Below are positions 56,583-57,898 of a stretch of DNA of 57,898 bases, one piece after another. Position numbers and translations under genes: made by a program. The notes under the pieces are model-generated. The model was not told the DNA's origin and did no database searches. It saw only the letters and a list, made by a program, of their open reading frames with translations. The stretch is from Prevotellaceae bacterium. Its GTDB lineage: Bacteria; Bacteroidota; Bacteroidia; Bacteroidales; Bacteroidaceae. Position 1 is the first letter of the stretch, and the number at the start of each line of letters is the position of its first letter. The stretch is from assembly GCA_028726625.1 (NCBI GenBank), contig JAQYPT010000028.1:1-57898 (forward strand), in the 5' to 3' direction.

Positions 56583-57626
56583 CTAAAAGCGCGTCATCAC
56601 CTCAATAACGAATTTGTCCTTCTCCGATGTTTTGGCCAGGTTATCGTGCTCATAGAAATATTTTTCGTAGTTCACACGGAGATCAGAGATGAAGGGCTTG
56701 TCGATACTCAGCGTCACACCGCCAGTCAATCGTGAACGTTTGTAGTCGTTGACGATTAACACGCCCGTCTCATCCCTCACGCCGTTGGCATAACGGTAAC
56801 CGTCACTGTGGTCGGTCATGTAATCGAAGCGCACCAGCGGGGATACTTTAGAGAAGAAACACCGCTTTAAAGGAATGTCATAGTTGACGAAAGCGTCAAC
56901 CGAATGCACGGCATCGAAAGCCTCATTGTCATAGTGTTTGTAGAGGTACTCCACTTCCGCGTGCCAGCCATTCGCGTGGTAATACATCCCAGCATCGTAC
57001 ATCATGACGGTAAGATGGTCGGGGTTGATTTTCTGAGTGCTGAGGGTGATGTTCCATCCGCCAGGGATGAAAGCCTGCAACTTGGTGGAGAAATTGATTT
57101 GACGGGTCCAGAAATCTACCTGATTGGTCAGTCCCGAACCATTAAAGACGCCACCCTCGATACGCATGGGGATGCCCAACTTGAAGTTATAGCCCACCGT
57201 TAGACCCACGTCGCGCACGTTGCCAACTTGCTTAGCGATGAACGAACGATTGGCAAAATACTGCTCGTGAGGCGACCGATGCGCATCAATGGTGAAGGGC
57301 ACACGCATCTGTCCGATGGTTAACTGCACGCTATCAAGCGGAACCAGCCGCGTGTAGGCGTCCAGCATCCTAATCTTTCCTTTATCAGAGAGGTCAATCT
57401 CGGCCTTGTAGAATACCCTTTTCGCCGCCCTACCCGTCAAGCTGAAGCGCGCCGTACGCACCTGGAAGCGGCCCTTTTGATCATCGGGCTGGTATTCAAA
57501 TTTACCGCGGATGGTTCCATCTATTTTGGGTTTGTAGTCTACATTGTCACTTTGCTGTGCCCGAACAACGACTGAATGAAACAGCAAGAAAAGCACGGCA
57601 AAGAGGGTTTGGATATTTCTCTTCAT
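56583..57626 (-). CDS. OprO/OprP-type outer-membrane porin
   Basis: This 347-residue protein belongs to the phosphate-selective porin O/P family by overall pattern. It has a signal peptide (KRNIQTLFAVLFLLFHSVVVRA) and then a short N-terminal GTIRGKFEYQPDDQKGRFQVRTARFSLTG strand set. Repeated amphipathic strands follow (VFYKAEIDLSDKGKIRMLDAYTRL, LTIGQMRVPFTIDAHRSPHEQYF). The last residue is Phe (FVIEVMTRF), as in barrel proteins. The start at 57626 is chosen for the signal peptide. Ion selectivity cannot be predicted, and no phosphate genes are adjacent. Confidence 0.87.
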   Translation of the reverse strand: MKRNIQTLFAVLFLLFHSVVVRAQQSDNVDYKPKIDGTIRGKFEYQPDDQKGRFQVRTARFSLTGRAAKRVFYKAEIDLSDKGKIRMLDAYTRLVPLDSVQLTIGQMRVPFTIDAHRSPHEQYFANRSFIAKQVGNVRDVGLTVGYNFKLGIPMRIEGGVFNGSGLTNQVDFWTRQINFSTKLQAFIPGGWNITLSTQKINPDHLTVMMYDAGMYYHANGWHAEVEYLYKHYDNEAFDAVHSVDAFVNYDIPLKRCFFSKVSPLVRFDYMTDHSDGYRYANGVRDETGVLIVNDYKRSRLTGGVTLSIDKPFISDLRVNYEKYFYEHDNLAKTSEKDKFVIEVMTRF

Positions 57627-57793
57627 TAGTCTATCATGTGAATTTGGTTGCAAAATTAACATTCAAATGTTTCATTTTAAATACATATTTATTACAATTG
57701 CATGTTGCAGCATGGAAGATTTGTAACCTTACGACCTTGAAAATAACATAAAGAACTTGAATATTCAAAATCGAAGTGCAATAAAAGAGTACC

Positions 57794-57857
57794 CCTCGCC
57801 GAGAGATGCAGACGTTCTCGAAGCGTAGCGAGAGGTTGTCTGCATCTCTCGGCGAGG
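57794..57857. other. Nested perfect palindrome near the window end
   Basis: The 20-nt arms 57794-57813 and 57838-57857 are perfect inverted copies. The 24-nt interior holds a further 5-bp TCTCG/CGAGA stem. Each arm also contains a small CTCG-CGAG palindrome. On the minus strand a moderately T-rich stretch follows, so it may terminate a gene entering from beyond the window. Otherwise the gap 57627-57898 shows no gene. Confidence 0.7.
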
Positions 57858-57898
57858 AAAAAGAAACAACCAGCAATACAAATAAAAAAAGGGAGACC

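Overview
The window reads as chromosomal DNA of a Bacteroidales bacterium, most likely Prevotella or a close relative. The evidence is several SusC/SusD pairs, promoters of the Bacteroidetes type (TTTG, about 20 nt, TAnnTTTG), PorU and PorV of the type IX secretion system next to ispF, and an ECF sigma/FecR pair serving a TonB-linked receptor. No rRNA, tRNA, CRISPR or prophage genes were seen.

Layout: (1) 2-1601, a near-complete IS3-family insertion sequence with matching 25-bp ends. (2) 1854-16992, a starch/maltodextrin locus: 4-alpha-glucanotransferase, GH97 alpha-glucosidase (SusB type), type I pullulanase, SusA-like GH13 enzyme, then a SusC/SusD pair. A LacI-type operator lies upstream of the first gene, and a similar palindrome lies upstream of the intracellular alpha-amylase at 49-50.5 kb. 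(3) 17376-20534, translation genes rplM-rpsI and rpsB-tsf with a promoter, a structured leader and terminators. (4) 20704-26826, an FAH-family hydrolase, porU, porV and ispF. (5) 26961-36681, an ECF sigma factor, FecR anti-sigma, an STN-containing SusC, SusD, a GH18 endoglycosidase and a DUF1735/LamG lipoprotein. This resembles a host N-glycan utilisation locus. (6) 37251-45595, a small lipoprotein, NAD kinase, an ABC exporter, a TlpA-like thioredoxin, and a MacAB-type exporter with two permeases. (7) 45701-45892, a candidate small RNA on the minus strand with its own promoter and terminator. (8) 46185-57626, two glycosyltransferases, the cytoplasmic alpha-amylase, an M23/LysM peptidase, recG, ispD, a DJ-1/PfpI protein and an OprO/P-type porin.

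The least explained content is in the gaps between genes. Four or more families of non-coding repeats recur: (A) a dispersed element of about 390 bp in three full copies plus a partial mosaic; (B) imperfect palindromes built from GGAGTTA-like words; (C) a C-rich hairpin followed by CTAG/AACT word arrays, present as two inverted copies about 11 kb apart that flank ispF and the N-glycan locus; and (D) short tandem arrays, including an 8-bp array running through the ispD start codon. I recognise none of them as a named family. Homology statements come from reading the sequence by eye; no database search was run.
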